Origin: Polyangiaceae bacterium
GTDB lineage: Bacteria; Myxococcota_A; Polyangia; Polyangiales; Polyangiaceae
Assembly (NCBI GenBank): GCA_019637295.1
Contig: JAHBVX010000001.1
Coordinates: 1,122,511 to 1,186,510, forward strand
DNA: 64,000 nt
Reading direction: 5' to 3'
Both the position numbers and the translations under genes were made by a program. The notes below the pieces were generated by a model. That model ran no database searches. It was not told the DNA's origin and saw only the letters and a program-made list of their open reading frames with translations. Shown here one piece after another: positions 8,446-19,113 of the stretch (within the stretch, counting starts at the first letter, position 1; every line of letters starts with the position of its first letter).

Positions 8446-8797
8446 CGGGAGTGCGGGCGGCACGCTAGACCAAGGGGGAGGATTCGGCAACGGTGCGCCC
8501 TGGCTTTCCCAAGGGCGACGAGGCCGGCCCCGGAGCCCCCCTTGGGCGCCAGCGGCGCCCCTCAGGCGACGGAGCGCTTGCACAGGGCCCTGGCCGGCGT
8601 TAGTCTGCGCCCGTCACAGCGTTTTCGGTACCGCCTGCCTGCCTCTCGATCGAGACCGCGGAAAGTCAGTTCTCCGACAGCGACCCTGTGTAGCAGCGGC
8701 TTCCCGCTGCACCCGTCGTATCGCGGAGCGGCACCTCGAACGGCGGACGAGATGCACCCGGTGCATCGCTGCCGTGATTCGAGAGTAGCAGAGACAG
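8446..8797. other. 352-bp divergent intergenic region, no gene seen
   Basis: This gap separates the leftward bactofilin operon from the rightward RRM gene and must hold both promoters. Open frames exist on both strands but none has coding character or a convincing start. The only clear structure is the inverted repeat at 8751-8767 close to the RRM start. I recognise no tRNA, riboswitch or small RNA. Confidence 0.5.
8751..8767 (+). promoter_or_regulatory. Perfect inverted repeat upstream of the RRM gene
   Basis: GATGCAC-CCG-GTGCATC: two 7-bp arms with a 3-nt loop, ending 30 bp before the RRM start codon. It could be a repressor operator (palindrome around a 3-bp centre) or, if transcribed, a leader hairpin that controls translation of the RNA-binding protein. 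Position and perfect symmetry are seen; the function is inference. Confidence 0.45.
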
Positions 8798-9163
8798 ATG
8801 AGCAACCGACTTTATGTAGGCAACCTGGCATTTCACACCACTGAAGACACCCTGCTTCGCGCGTTTGCCCAGTTCGGCGACGTGGCCGAGGCCAAGCTGG
8901 TCCTCGACCGCGAGACGGGTCGCTCACGCGGCTTCGCGTTCGTGTCGATGGCATCCGCCGAAGACGCGCAGCGCGCCATCGAGCAGATGGACGGTTCGGA
9001 TCTCGACGGTCGCGCCCTGCGCGTGAACATCGCCGAGGAGCGGCGCCCGCGCAGCGGCGGTGGCGGTGGTGGCGGTGGCGGTGGCTTCCGCGGCGGCGGT
9101 GGTGGCGGCGGTGGCGGTGGTCGCAACGGCGGCCGCGGGGGCGACCGCGGAGGTCGCTGGTAG
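8798..9163 (+). CDS. Glycine-rich RRM RNA-binding protein
   Basis: A 121-aa single-RRM protein. RNP2 (LYVGNL) is at 5-10 and RNP1 (RGFAFVSM) at 44-51, with the aromatic residues that stack on RNA bases present. Residues 85-121 are nearly all Gly with Arg/Asn/Phe, an RGG-like tail. This is the architecture of cyanobacterial Rbp and plant glycine-rich cold-induced proteins, also common in myxobacteria (Sorangium/Myxococcus RbpA-type). It likely acts as an RNA chaperone, often cold-induced. The gene stands alone, with an inverted repeat before it and a strong hairpin terminator 10 bp after the stop. Confidence 0.93.
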   Translation: MSNRLYVGNLAFHTTEDTLLRAFAQFGDVAEAKLVLDRETGRSRGFAFVSMASAEDAQRAIEQMDGSDLDGRALRVNIAEERRPRSGGGGGGGGGGFRGGGGGGGGGGRNGGRGGDRGGRW

Positions 9164-9173
9164 TACGGGGATC

Positions 9174-9216
9174 GAGCGGCGCGGCGCGCATTTCGCGCGC
9201 CGCGGCGCTCTCTTCC
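9174..9216 (+). terminator. Strong hairpin terminator after the RRM gene
   Basis: 16-nt arms at 9174-9189 and 9195-9210 with one internal mismatch and a 5-nt loop (ATTTC), followed by the pyrimidine stretch TCTTCC. The stem is almost all G/C and begins 10 bp after the stop codon at 9163. A long U-tract is missing, as is usual in very GC-rich genomes. Confidence 0.75.
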
Positions 9217-9230
9217 GTCGCCACACGTCG

Positions 9231-9515
9231 ATGACCCGCTCGAAAGCGAGCCAGCTCCGAGCGCTCGAGCTCGCTGTAGACGCCGCGGGAGTGGCGTGGG
9301 CGGCAGGCTTTGCGGATGCCCTCGGCAAAGAAGGGCGGGCCGTAGCTGGGGGATGGCCGGGGACCCTCTCCGAGGCGCGCGCACGCGTGTCCCAGTGCGC
9401 GGCTGGTCGCGTGACGCCGGACGAGCTCGATCAGCTCACCCGCCGTGCCTACGACGCGGCGAAGCGCGAGTGGCTCGAGCGCGCCGGGCCTACGCCTGAC
9501 GATACCGCCGAGTGA
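9231..9515 (+). CDS. Small hypothetical protein
   Basis: A 94-aa soluble, helical, Ala/Arg-rich protein starting at ATG 9231, after the upstream terminator. The frame is open back to 9060, but that part overlaps the RRM gene and is its shadow. The sequence (for example RALELAVDAAGVAWAAGF and LDQLTRRAYDAAKREWL) reads as two or three amphipathic helices with no known motif. Its 3' end is 3 bp from the convergent trmH gene. It has the codon bias of its neighbours, so it is likely real, but I do not recognise it. Confidence 0.5.
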   Translation: MTRSKASQLRALELAVDAAGVAWAAGFADALGKEGRAVAGGWPGTLSEARARVSQCAAGRVTPDELDQLTRRAYDAAKREWLERAGPTPDDTAE

Positions 9516-9518
9516 ACG

Positions 9519-10241
9519 TCACTTCGCGCCAGCAGCGCCCGCCCGAGGAGCGCTCGCGTCGAGCACCTCCTCCGCCCGTTTGACGGTGCGGTACAGACCA
9601 CGCGCATAGAGCAAGCGCTGCGCGGTCCGGCCCAAGTCCCCGCTCCTGCCGCGCGTGGCGAAGGCGAGCAACACGGCGGCGGAGACGCTCACGTTCAGGC
9701 TCTCCACGAAGCCCCGCATCGGGATGCGCACGCTGTCGTCTGCTGCCCGGGCGAGGGCCTCGGAGATGCCGTCGTGCTCGTTGCCCATCACCAGCGCGAC
9801 CCGGGGAATCGTGGCCAAGTCGTCCGGGACCAGCCTGCCCTCGGGGTGAGTGGCCACCAAGCGATAGGCCTGCTGGCGGAGTGCGCCGATCGCCGACTCT
9901 GCGGTCGGGTGAGTCGTGACGTCCACCCAGCGTTCGGTGCCCTTGGCCACGTTGGCCGAGACCAGGAAGCTCTCGCTGCGGGGCACGATGTGCACTGATT
10001 GGACACCGAAGGCGTCCGCGCTGCGTAGCACCGCGGCGCCGTTGTGCGGATCGTGCGGCGCGTCCATCACCAGCGTGACGCTCTGCAGTCGATCGCCGAT
10101 CACCTGCAGGAGGCGAGCGCGTCGCGGCTCGAGCACGAGCGGCTCGAGCACCTCGATCACGCGCTCGACGGAGAACGGCGCTGGCCAAGGGGTCGCGAGC
10201 AGAGGCTCCGGCGTGAACACGTCGGCTTCGTCGCGGCGCAC
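9519..10241 (-). CDS. trmH: TrmH-type tRNA/rRNA 2'-O-methyltransferase (SpoU family)
   Basis: A 240-aa SPOUT-fold enzyme that 2'-O-methylates ribose in tRNA, in TrmH the guanosine at position 18. Motif 1 is [16 protein letters not shown] (about 63-78) with the conserved N and R, motif 2 is [10 protein letters not shown] and motif 3 is [20 protein letters not shown], where the trefoil-knot SAM site forms. The helical N- and C-terminal flanks typical of TrmH are present. GTG start at 10241, 3 bp after the aroF stop, so both genes form one leftward unit. Related TrmL or RlmB functions cannot be excluded from sequence alone, but the flanks favour TrmH. Confidence 0.88.
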   Translation of the reverse strand: MRRDEADVFTPEPLLATPWPAPFSVERVIEVLEPLVLEPRRARLLQVIGDRLQSVTLVMDAPHDPHNGAAVLRSADAFGVQSVHIVPRSESFLVSANVAKGTERWVDVTTHPTAESAIGALRQQAYRLVATHPEGRLVPDDLATIPRVALVMGNEHDGISEALARAADDSVRIPMRGFVESLNVSVSAAVLLAFATRGRSGDLGRTAQRLLYARGLYRTVKRAEEVLDASAPRAGAAGAK

Positions 10242-10244
10242 GGC

Positions 10245-11264
10245 TCAGCTCGCCCGAGGCTGGCCGACGGCCTGCCGTACTCTCTCGACCTGCTGCATGA
10301 GCTGCTCGAACATGTCGAAGGTCAGCGCCTGGGGCCCGTCCGAGAGCGCCTTGGCCGGGTCCGGGTGTACCTCCACCATCACGCCGTCCACGCCGGCGGC
10401 CACCGCCGCACGAGTCATCGGCGTGACCGCAGTGGCGACGCCCGTGCCATGGGACGGATCCACGACCACCGGCAGGTGCGTGATCTGCCTGAGCAGGGGC
10501 ACGATCCCGAGATCCAGCGTGTTGCGCGTCATGGTCTCGAAGGTGCGGATGCCGCGCTCGCACAGGATGACCTGGTAGTTGCCGCGCGCGACGATGTACT
10601 CGGCGGCCATCAACCACTCCTTCACGGTGCTCGACAGGCCGCGCTTGAGCATGACCGGCTTGCCCAGCTTGCCCACGGCCTCGAGCAAGGAGAAGTTCTG
10701 CATGTTGCGCGCGCCGATCTGCAAGATGTCGGCATACTTCGCGACCAGCTCCAGCGTCTCCGTGTCCTTCACCTCGGTGATGACGGGCATGCCGGTCTCC
10801 TCGCGAGCCCGAGCCAGGAGCCGCAGCCCTTCCTCGCGGAGTCCTTGGAAGTCGTAGGGGCTGGTGCGCGGCTTGAAGGCACCGCCGCGCAGGATCGTGG
10901 CGCCGTGCCTGCGCACGTGGTGCGCCGTCGTCAGCGTCTGCTCCTCCGACTCCACCGAGCAGGGGCCGGCCATCACCGTGAGCGACCCGCCGCCAATGGC
11001 CGTGCCCTGGAGCTCGATCACCGTGTCGTCGGGCTTCACCTCGCGGCTGACGAGTTTGTAGGGCTTGCTGACCGCGACCGCCTCTTGCACGCCGGCCAAG
11101 CGGTTGAACAGCGCCGGGTCGAGCGCGCTCTTGTTGCCGGTGACGCCGATGGCCACTCGCACCGCGCCGGGGATTTCGTTCGGCGTGAAGCCGAGGTCGC
11201 GGATGCGGTCGCGCACCGCCGCGATCTGCTCGGTGGTGGCGCTGGAGGACATCACGATCAACAT
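10245..11264 (-). CDS. aroF: 3-deoxy-7-phosphoheptulonate (DAHP) synthase, type I beta
   Basis: A 339-aa enzyme that condenses phosphoenolpyruvate and erythrose-4-phosphate, the first step of the shikimate pathway. Residues 1-75 are a ferredoxin-like regulatory domain, as in Thermotoga DAHP synthase, likely the site of feedback control by aromatic amino acids. The TIM barrel follows, with [10 protein letters not shown] (about 102-111, metal-binding Cys), [11 protein letters not shown], the IGARNMQN motif, LKRG and VVDPSHGTG. All expected active-site residues are present. It is upstream of trmH in the same operon; an unusual partner, so the pairing is probably positional only. Confidence 0.95.
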   Translation of the reverse strand: MLIVMSSSATTEQIAAVRDRIRDLGFTPNEIPGAVRVAIGVTGNKSALDPALFNRLAGVQEAVAVSKPYKLVSREVKPDDTVIELQGTAIGGGSLTVMAGPCSVESEEQTLTTAHHVRRHGATILRGGAFKPRTSPYDFQGLREEGLRLLARAREETGMPVITEVKDTETLELVAKYADILQIGARNMQNFSLLEAVGKLGKPVMLKRGLSSTVKEWLMAAEYIVARGNYQVILCERGIRTFETMTRNTLDLGIVPLLRQITHLPVVVDPSHGTGVATAVTPMTRAAVAAGVDGVMVEVHPDPAKALSDGPQALTFDMFEQLMQQVERVRQAVGQPRAS

Positions 11265-11415
11265 GGCGGCAGGACTTATATCAGCGCCGGCGTGGCGTCG
11301 GCGAGAGCCCCTGAAATTTCACGCTCTTGCCCGGGTCGGCAACAGAATCGGCCGAAGCCGCTTCCGCGACTGCCGGGTGGGCATTATGTTGCACCCCTCA
11401 GGAGCAAACCGAATC

Positions 11416-11739
11416 ATGGCCAGCCAAAACGTACACGTTTTCAACGACCTCAACTTCGAGCAGGAGGTCCTGAAGAGCGACAAACCCGTGCTCGTCGACT
11501 TCACGGCGACGTGGTGCGGTCCCTGCAAGGCCCTCGCGCCCATCGTCGACCAGCTCGCGGACGAGATGTCGGGCAGCGTCAAGGTGGGCAAGCTCGACGT
11601 GGATGAGTCGCCGATCACCGCCGGGAAGTACGGCGTCCGCGGCGTGCCGACGGTGATGGTGTTCAAGGATGGTGAGCGCTCCGCGCAGACCGTCGGCCTC
11701 ACCACCAAGGCGAAGCTGAAGGAGCTCGTCGGCGCCTGA
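11416..11739 (+). CDS. trxA: Thioredoxin
   Basis: A 107-aa classical thioredoxin. The redox motif W-C-G-P-C is at 33-37, the buried Asp is at 28 (VDFTA) and the cis-proline at 78 (RGVPTVMVF). It reduces protein disulfides in the cytoplasm with electrons from thioredoxin reductase. The ATG at 11416 gives the normal N-terminus; the longer open frame from 11065 is antisense to aroF. It is divergent from aroF across 151 bp and is followed closely by the metallophosphoesterase gene. Confidence 0.97.
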   Translation: MASQNVHVFNDLNFEQEVLKSDKPVLVDFTATWCGPCKALAPIVDQLADEMSGSVKVGKLDVDESPITAGKYGVRGVPTVMVFKDGERSAQTVGLTTKAKLKELVGA

Positions 11740-11840
11740 GTCGGCGCACGCGCTTCGTCATCGGCGCGCACGCGCTCAATGTCGTCTCTCACCTCATCGT
11801 AGCCGCGGCCCTCGCACGCTGGCTGTCGTGGCCAGCGGCC

Positions 11841-12866
11841 TTGGGCGCAGCCGCCTTGGTCGCGATGCTGGTCTCCGTCCGCTTGCAGACCCTGGGCGGC
11901 GCGCGCCGGAGGCCCGCGTGGTTGACTCGCTGCATCGACGAGCCCGTGTTCGTGCAGTGGGCGGCGGCGGCGCTGGGACTCTTCGCTATGATCCCGGGCG
12001 CTGCCCTGTGGGCCCTGCTCCGGGGCGCGGGGTACCCCATCGCGCTGACGGACGTCGCGCTGGCCGCGTTCGCGGCGGGCCTCGCGCTCGCTCTCTGGGG
12101 AACGTTCGTCACGCGCCGTCGGGTGACCGTGCGTCACCTCTCCGTCGAGCTCGAGGGGCTCCCGGACGCCTTCGACGGATACCGCATCGTTCAGCTCACG
12201 GATCTGCACATTGGGAACTTCGATCGGGTAGCCCAGGGTCTGAGCTGGTCCCGGCTCGCCAACACCTTGGATGCCGATCTGACGGTGGTGACCGGTGATT
12301 TGGTGACCACCGGCACGAGCTTCTATGCCGACGTCGCTCAGGTGCTGGGGGAGCTCGCGGCTCGAGATGGGGTGTTCGTCATCCTCGGCAACCACGATCA
12401 GTGGGATGGCGATGCGTTTCGTCGCGTGCTTACGGAGCACCGCTTGCGCGTGCTCGCCAACGAGTGGGTCGAGCTGCGGCGAGGTGACGCCCGGCTCTTG
12501 CTTGCCGGCTTGGACGATCCGTACGTCGGTCGCGCGGACTTGGATCGGACCCTGGCTGGTCGGCCCGACGCGGTACCGACGATTCTACTCTCCCACTACC
12601 CGGACTACTTCGAGCGCGCCACCGAGCACGGGGTCGCGCTGGTGCTCGCGGGGCACACCCATGGCGGCCAGATCGGCCTGCCGCTGTTCGCGGACCGCAT
12701 CAACATCGCCACGCTGACGGGGCAGCGGGGACGCGGTTTGTTTCGACAGGGCAGCGCCTCGCTCTACGTCAGCTCGGGGCTCGGCACCACCGGCCCGCCG
12801 CTGCGCGTCGGCGTCGCGCCCGAAATCGCCTGCATCACTCTGCGACCACTCGCGAAGTCCGCGTGA
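11841..12866 (+). CDS. Membrane-anchored metallophosphoesterase
   Basis: A protein of at least 341 aa with N-terminal membrane helices and a calcineurin-like phosphoesterase domain. The metal ligands are all visible: TDLHIG (about 119), TGDLV (about 152), GNHD (about 183), LSHYPD (about 253) and GHTHGG (about 271). The family (YkuE-like) hydrolyses phosphate esters, including UDP-sugar or lipid-linked substrates, at the membrane surface. The first ATG/GTG/TTG in frame is TTG 11841, yet the frame upstream to about 11740 also reads as a hydrophobic helix (NVVSHLIVAAALARWL), so the true start may be a rare codon such as CTG at 11736, overlapping the trxA stop. The N-terminal boundary is therefore uncertain. 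Confidence 0.85.
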   Translation: MGAAALVAMLVSVRLQTLGGARRRPAWLTRCIDEPVFVQWAAAALGLFAMIPGAALWALLRGAGYPIALTDVALAAFAAGLALALWGTFVTRRRVTVRHLSVELEGLPDAFDGYRIVQLTDLHIGNFDRVAQGLSWSRLANTLDADLTVVTGDLVTTGTSFYADVAQVLGELAARDGVFVILGNHDQWDGDAFRRVLTEHRLRVLANEWVELRRGDARLLLAGLDDPYVGRADLDRTLAGRPDAVPTILLSHYPDYFERATEHGVALVLAGHTHGGQIGLPLFADRINIATLTGQRGRGLFRQGSASLYVSSGLGTTGPPLRVGVAPEIACITLRPLAKSA

Positions 12867-12924
12867 AGGGCGCCCGGGCACGCGGAGGTCGCCAGAGGCT
12901 GGACGTTGCACTAGCATTGACGCC

Positions 12925-15900
12925 ATGAAGCGCGACGCGCTGCGCAGACTGGTGCGATGGGGCGTCGTTGGCGTCGGCGCCAGCGTGGTCGCGAGCGTCT
13001 CGTGCGCGCGCGGACCCAACGGCCCTGGCGGGCGGGTCTCCCTGCTCGATCCCACGGGGCTCGGCGCGGCGTACCAGTCCCCTGCCGTCTGGCGCTATCA
13101 CCCCCCGCGAGAGGCGCCCTTGGGCGCGCGTCTGGATCTGCCCGGCTCCAGCATCCTGCTCGCCGGCGACCGCGGCGAGCGCTGGCTGGCGAGCAGCAAG
13201 ACGGGAGAGGTCGTCGCTGCGGCCCGCCTGGCGCCGGAGCGGCTGGTGGCCATCATCCAGCGCGGTAGCGAGTTCGCGTTCGTGGGCCAGTCGGGCACCA
13301 GCTACGAGTCGGCTTCGCCGCTCGGCCCCTTCCTGCGGTCCAGCGCGCCGCTGGACCGGCTGGCGAAGGTCGAGGCGGCCGCCGGTATCATCGTGGGCAT
13401 CACCGCGCGCGGTGCGCTGGTGCAGAGCGGCGATGGCGGGGCAGTGTGGCAGCCCGTCGGCGCCGAGGGTGGCCGCTTCGTCGACGTCGCGCTCGGCCCT
13501 GGCGGCGCGGGACTGGCGCTGGCGGTGCCCGAGTCCCTGTACGCGACCCAGGACCGGGGTTCGTCCTGGCAGAAGCTCGACATCGCCCCCTTCGGCGCGC
13601 TGCGTCTGTCCGCGGACGGCAAGAGCGGGATCGCCGTGGACAGCGCGCTCGGACCTCGGCGCTGGGACCCGACGTCGAAGGCCGTGCTCAGCCCCATGGC
13701 CGCGATGCCGGCACGGCACCGCTTTCAGCTCACCAAGCCGCCCCCGCGCGGACCGGACGCCTCGGCGCTCGAGCAACGTCGCGCCGTGGTCGTCGCTGGC
13801 GAGTACCTCGAGATCGCTCAGTCGGGCGAGCGCAGTCAGCCCGGATGGTTGCTGTGGCGCGGTCGCTTCGACGGTGCTCTCACCAGCTCTCCTCTCGAGC
13901 TGGCCAAGGGCTGCAGCGCCGTGCGTTTGGCTGCGTTCGGGGACTCGCTCGCGCTCTTGTGTGCGACTCGCTCCCTCGGTGCTCAGCAAGAGCTGACGCT
14001 GCACCTGAGCGACGACCGCGGAAAGTCGTGGGCCAAGGACGCCGAGCCCATCGTCGGGCGCATGGCGGAGCTCTCGCTGGTCGTGGCGCGCGGTGGACAG
14101 GTCGCGCTCAGCGGCGTCTGCCCGCCGAGCGCTCGGGCCCGAGGCTGCAGCCCGTTCGGTGTCTACTATCGACGCAAGGCAGAGCGTGACGCGGGTGCGC
14201 GCGGCAAGCTGGCCCAGGCGGTGCGCGAGGTGCGCGCCGCCACCGACGCTACCACCGAAGAGCCGCCCGTCGAGGCCGAGCACGAGCTGGGGTTAGCGGC
14301 GACGCCCTCCCTCGAACGCACGGCGAGCGCCCTGGCGGTGTCGAGCGACGGCGCCGCCATCTACGCGCTCGGCAAGCGGACCAAAGGCACAGCCTACGGC
14401 ATCTACGTGTCGCGGGACGGAGGTCGCAGTTACGAGAGCAACGACATCCCCGAGCTCGAGGCGGCGCCGTCGTACGATGGCGATGACGACGAGTACGGAG
14501 GTCGGTTTGCCCGCCCGGCGTCGCGGAGCGCCGCCAGCAGCGTCCCGCTTCAGATGTCCGCCGCGGACGACGGTACGATCTCGGTCGTGTTTCGCCAGGG
14601 TGGCCGCCTGGTGCTCGCGCTGGCGGACGCAGACGGTCGTCTCGTCCAGCTCACGCGGCCACCCGTCGAGGTTGCGCTGCTCGGCGCGTACGGGTCCCGC
14701 GCCCTCGGCGTCGCTTCGGGCAGCGGTCGCGCGTGGGAGTCCCTCGACGGTGGCGCTACCTGGGATCCGATCGGCAAGGTCCCGGTCGATCCGTGCCCGG
14801 GGGGAGGCGGCTGCGAAGCCATCGTCCACTGCGCGGCTCCCGGCTGCGTGGTGGGCTCGGAGCTCAGCCGGGTCGGCTGGCGTGGCCAAGCCGACGACGA
14901 CCATGGCGTGCTGTCGCCGCCCGAAGACACTCGGCTGGCGTTGTCGGATCGCCGCGTGCGGACGGCGCTCAGTTGCTCATTGTCCGAAGGCGGCTGGCAG
15001 CCCTTGGTCGACGTTGGAGCTGCGCCCACGGCCGCCACCGCTGCCCTTGGAAAGGCGGCGTGGTTCGCCGTCGCCTCTGCGCCCCAGACCGCCTCGGCGC
15101 GGGTGGTGCGGGCGTTGATGGGCTCGAAGGGCAAGCTCGAGGCGCAGGTGCTGCTCCCGCCGGCGGCGCGCCCGGCCCAGCACGCGCTGTATGCGTCCAC
15201 GCAGATCGAGGGTGCTGCAGCGCTGCGCTACCTGACGCCGGAGGCCAGCAAGCAAAGCCGCCTGACGAACGTGGAGGTGGTGTGGGAGAACCTGCTCGAA
15301 GGGCGCACTTACCGCGCCAAGATCGCCGACGGCGGCGCCTACTCGCCAGGCGACCACACCCCGGGGAGCGGCGCGGAGACGGCGCACGTCGATCTGCTGA
15401 GCATCACCGCAGGAGGTCTGTATCTACGGCTGCATCGAAGTCCGCGGGATGATCAGCCCACCTATTTCCTCGATGGCCGCGCGGTGACCACCGTGCCGCC
15501 CGTGTCGTGGCCCGCGACCTCCCTGTCGGCGCGTGTGACGGAGATGGTTCACGCCGGGTCCGGCAAACACGTGCCGGTTCGCCTGTACGAAGACGGGGCA
15601 GTCGTGATCGCCGGTCGCGCGACAGGCTCGTCGTACTCGTTCGAGGCGATGACGGCCAGCGTGCCCCGCGCCAAGGACTTCGGTCTCTCGCTGACGCGGG
15701 ACCTCACCTACCTGAACGGCGCGCCGGGGCTGGCGCTGCTGCTCTTCGACCCCCAGGGCTCCGAGCGCAGAAATCAGTTCTTCCCCTTCGCGAGCGCGGG
15801 GGCCGCGCTGGGTCAGGCGGTGGAGCTGCCGACCCAGCTCGACTTGGCCGACCCGCCCAAGCGCTGCAGCGCCGTGGCGCGCAAGGACCAGCCTCGGGTC

Positions 15901-16254
15901 GTGGTCCCGTTCCAAGCAGGCAGCAGGCACCCCATCTTGGTTCAAGACGCGGTCGAGCCCATGAGGCTCCTGCTCAGCGCCAGGGCCGTTCTCCACGGCT
16001 CACCCGCCGACCCCTGCCTGGCCGCGCTGGATGCCGACCCCATCGTGCTCGATCCGGACGACGACACCGCCCGCGTCGAGCGAGCCATCGTGCTCCTGGA
16101 CGACCTGGAGAACTCCTGGCTGTTCCGCTCGTCACCCGCGGCGGGCCGCTCGAGGGTCGAAGCGCGTGCGATGAGCTGTCGTTTCGATCCGAGCGCCGAA
16201 GTACCCTTCGAAGTGTACAGCGCGCCCGGTACGCAGCTCCGGCGGGGGAACTAG
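12925..16254 (+). CDS. Large lipoprotein with Asp-box (BNR) propeller repeats
   Basis: An 1109-aa protein with a basic N-terminus, a hydrophobic leader and lipobox (ASVSC, Cys27). Five Asp-box motifs (S/T-x-D-x-G-x-x-W) are seen: SGDGGAVWQ (about 170), TQDRGSSWQ (about 210), SDDRGKSWA (about 365), SRDGGRSYE (about 500) and SLDGGATWD (about 610), which mark sialidase-like or sortilin-like beta-propellers. The middle has an Arg/Glu-rich helical linker (about 415-450). No catalytic tyrosine/arginine triad of sialidases can be assigned, so enzymatic activity is not supported; a binding or scaffold role at the outer membrane is more likely. Alone between the phosphoesterase and purB. Confidence 0.75.
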   Translation: MKRDALRRLVRWGVVGVGASVVASVSCARGPNGPGGRVSLLDPTGLGAAYQSPAVWRYHPPREAPLGARLDLPGSSILLAGDRGERWLASSKTGEVVAAARLAPERLVAIIQRGSEFAFVGQSGTSYESASPLGPFLRSSAPLDRLAKVEAAAGIIVGITARGALVQSGDGGAVWQPVGAEGGRFVDVALGPGGAGLALAVPESLYATQDRGSSWQKLDIAPFGALRLSADGKSGIAVDSALGPRRWDPTSKAVLSPMAAMPARHRFQLTKPPPRGPDASALEQRRAVVVAGEYLEIAQSGERSQPGWLLWRGRFDGALTSSPLELAKGCSAVRLAAFGDSLALLCATRSLGAQQELTLHLSDDRGKSWAKDAEPIVGRMAELSLVVARGGQVALSGVCPPSARARGCSPFGVYYRRKAERDAGARGKLAQAVREVRAATDATTEEPPVEAEHELGLAATPSLERTASALAVSSDGAAIYALGKRTKGTAYGIYVSRDGGRSYESNDIPELEAAPSYDGDDDEYGGRFARPASRSAASSVPLQMSAADDGTISVVFRQGGRLVLALADADGRLVQLTRPPVEVALLGAYGSRALGVASGSGRAWESLDGGATWDPIGKVPVDPCPGGGGCEAIVHCAAPGCVVGSELSRVGWRGQADDDHGVLSPPEDTRLALSDRRVRTALSCSLSEGGWQPLVDVGAAPTAATAALGKAAWFAVASAPQTASARVVRALMGSKGKLEAQVLLPPAARPAQHALYASTQIEGAAALRYLTPEASKQSRLTNVEVVWENLLEGRTYRAKIADGGAYSPGDHTPGSGAETAHVDLLSITAGGLYLRLHRSPRDDQPTYFLDGRAVTTVPPVSWPATSLSARVTEMVHAGSGKHVPVRLYEDGAVVIAGRATGSSYSFEAMTASVPRAKDFGLSLTRDLTYLNGAPGLALLLFDPQGSERRNQFFPFASAGAALGQAVELPTQLDLADPPKRCSAVARKDQPRVVVPFQAGSRHPILVQDAVEPMRLLLSARAVLHGSPADPCLAALDADPIVLDPDDDTARVERAIVLLDDLENSWLFRSSPAAGRSRVEARAMSCRFDPSAEVPFEVYSAPGTQLRRGN

Positions 16255-16402
16255 GAGCAGGTCTCAGAACCTCCCGCCGCCGGACCGGTCGATCCATCGC
16301 CGCTGGCAGCGTTGCGCGCCGCGGGGCGCTCCTCACGTATTGACGGTCCGTCGCTGCACGTTGTTGCCGACTCGCCCGCGCTGACCTAGTCCTTCGGCCA
16401 CC

Positions 16403-17707
<1,305 letters not shown>

Positions 17708-17711
17708 AGCC

Positions 17712-18455
17712 GTGTACCAAGGCTCTCGCATCGCCGTCGTCGTCCCCGCCTACCGGGAGCAGCAGCGCATCGAGGTGACCATCGCCGGGCTTCCCAGCTG
17801 GGTCGATCACGTCGTGGTGGTGGACGACGCCAGCGACGACGGCACGAGCGCGCGCGTGCGCGCCTTGGCGGACACGCGGGTGACGTTGATCCGCCATGAG
17901 GCCAACCGCGGCGTGGGCGCGGCCATCGTCAGCGGCTACCGCGCAGCGCTGGCCCAGGGGGCGGACGTGCTCGTGGTGATGGCCGGCGACAACCAGATGG
18001 ACCCCCGGGATCTGCCCGCGCTCCTCGCCCCGGTGGTGTGGGGACACGCCGACTACGTCAAAGGTAACCGCTTTCTGCACGTGGAAGCCGCACGGATGCC
18101 GCTCCCGCGCCGCCTCGGCAGCGCGGCTCTGTCTAGACTGACGCGCGCGTTGACGCGGCTCGACGTGGACGACACCCAGTGCGGCTACACGGCGCTCGGC
18201 GCGAACGCGGCGCGCGCCTTGCCGCTCGAGGAGCTCTGGCCCCGCTATGGCTACCCCAACGATCTGCTCGGCATGCTCGCTGCAAGGCGCCTGCTGGTGC
18301 GAGAGGTGCCGGTGAGGCCCGTCTACGCCGGTGAGGCGAGCGGCCTCCGCCCCTGGCATCTGGCCACCATCGCCTGGGTCGCGCTGCGCCGGCACGCCCT
18401 CGAGCGGGGCACGAGGAGCGCGGCATCGTCCCTCGGAGACGTCGCGATCTCATGA
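17712..18455 (+). CDS. Family 2 glycosyltransferase (dolichol-phosphate-mannose-synthase-like)
   Basis: A 247-aa GT-A fold transferase. The GTG at 17712 gives MYQGSRIAVVVPAY, which starts at the first strand; an upstream start inside purB at 17676 is less likely. Residues 7-15 (AVVVPAYRE) and 36-43 (VVVDDASD) bind the nucleotide sugar, and GDNQMDP (about 95) is the D-x-D-like metal site. QCGYTALG (about 158) is typical of polyprenyl-phosphate glycosyltransferases. No membrane helices follow, so it resembles the soluble DPM1-type. It forms a tight group with purB and the next gene (ATGA overlap). Sugar donor and acceptor unknown. Confidence 0.87.
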   Translation: MYQGSRIAVVVPAYREQQRIEVTIAGLPSWVDHVVVVDDASDDGTSARVRALADTRVTLIRHEANRGVGAAIVSGYRAALAQGADVLVVMAGDNQMDPRDLPALLAPVVWGHADYVKGNRFLHVEAARMPLPRRLGSAALSRLTRALTRLDVDDTQCGYTALGANAARALPLEELWPRYGYPNDLLGMLAARRLLVREVPVRPVYAGEASGLRPWHLATIAWVALRRHALERGTRSAASSLGDVAIS

Positions 18456-19069
18456 CCCACCGGCGGGGACGCCTCGTGCTCTGGGTCGCCCTCGCGTTCG
18501 GCCTGGTGCCGCTCGCGGTCCTCGCCCACGGGTGGCTGACCTACCCGAGCGATCGCACACCCGAGGGTGCGTATCTGCGCGTCATGAGCGCGGTGAATCG
18601 CGACGCGCCCGAGGCGTTCTTCGCCTACCTCGAGACCGAGGCGCAGCATGCCTGCTACACCGTGCGCAACTATCGCAGCAAAGCGCGCGAGCGGGTGCTC
18701 GCGGCCTACCCGGAGCCGGAGCGTTCCACGCTCGCGACGCAGCTGCGCGACGAAGCGGAGGCGCATGATGGCGCGGACGTGTTCGCGCTGCACGCCCGGC
18801 AGCGGGGCTGGCTGGATCGATTGCGGCGAGATCTGTCTGGTGTGAGCGCCGTGGAGATCGTCGGTGAGCGTGCGACGGTGGTCACCGCCAAGGGCACGCG
18901 CTATCCGTTTCGGAGGCGCGACAACGGCATTTGGGGCCTGACGCTGTTCACCTCCGCGCTGGTTCAGGAGGCCGAGCGGGCGGCGAGGGACGCCGCGTTG
19001 ATCGAGCGATCCGCCGCCGACTACGAGCGCGCGCGGCGGCTGGAGGGGGATGCGGCTGCTCCGCGCTGA
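18452..19069 (+). CDS. Exported or membrane-anchored hypothetical protein
   Basis: A 205-aa protein whose ATG overlaps the stop of the glycosyltransferase gene (ATGA). Residues 8-28 form one hydrophobic segment (signal anchor), then a mostly helical, charged domain (PEGAYLRVMSAVNRDAPEAFF; KARERVLAAYPEPERS) with a short beta section (VEIVGERATVVTAKGTRYPF). The C-terminus is a long charged helix. I do not recognise the family. Its coupling suggests work with the glycosyltransferase. Confidence 0.65.
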   Translation: MTHRRGRLVLWVALAFGLVPLAVLAHGWLTYPSDRTPEGAYLRVMSAVNRDAPEAFFAYLETEAQHACYTVRNYRSKARERVLAAYPEPERSTLATQLRDEAEAHDGADVFALHARQRGWLDRLRRDLSGVSAVEIVGERATVVTAKGTRYPFRRRDNGIWGLTLFTSALVQEAERAARDAALIERSAADYERARRLEGDAAAPR

Positions 19070-19113
19070 CTTGCCCTCGCGGTGACGACCAGGCCCCTGC
19101 TACGCTTCGCGTC

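Noticed and set aside
12835..14283. Long reverse-strand open frame of 482 codons
   Set aside because: It is antisense to the large Asp-box lipoprotein gene, Arg/Gly/Ala-rich, without any domain; a high-GC shadow.
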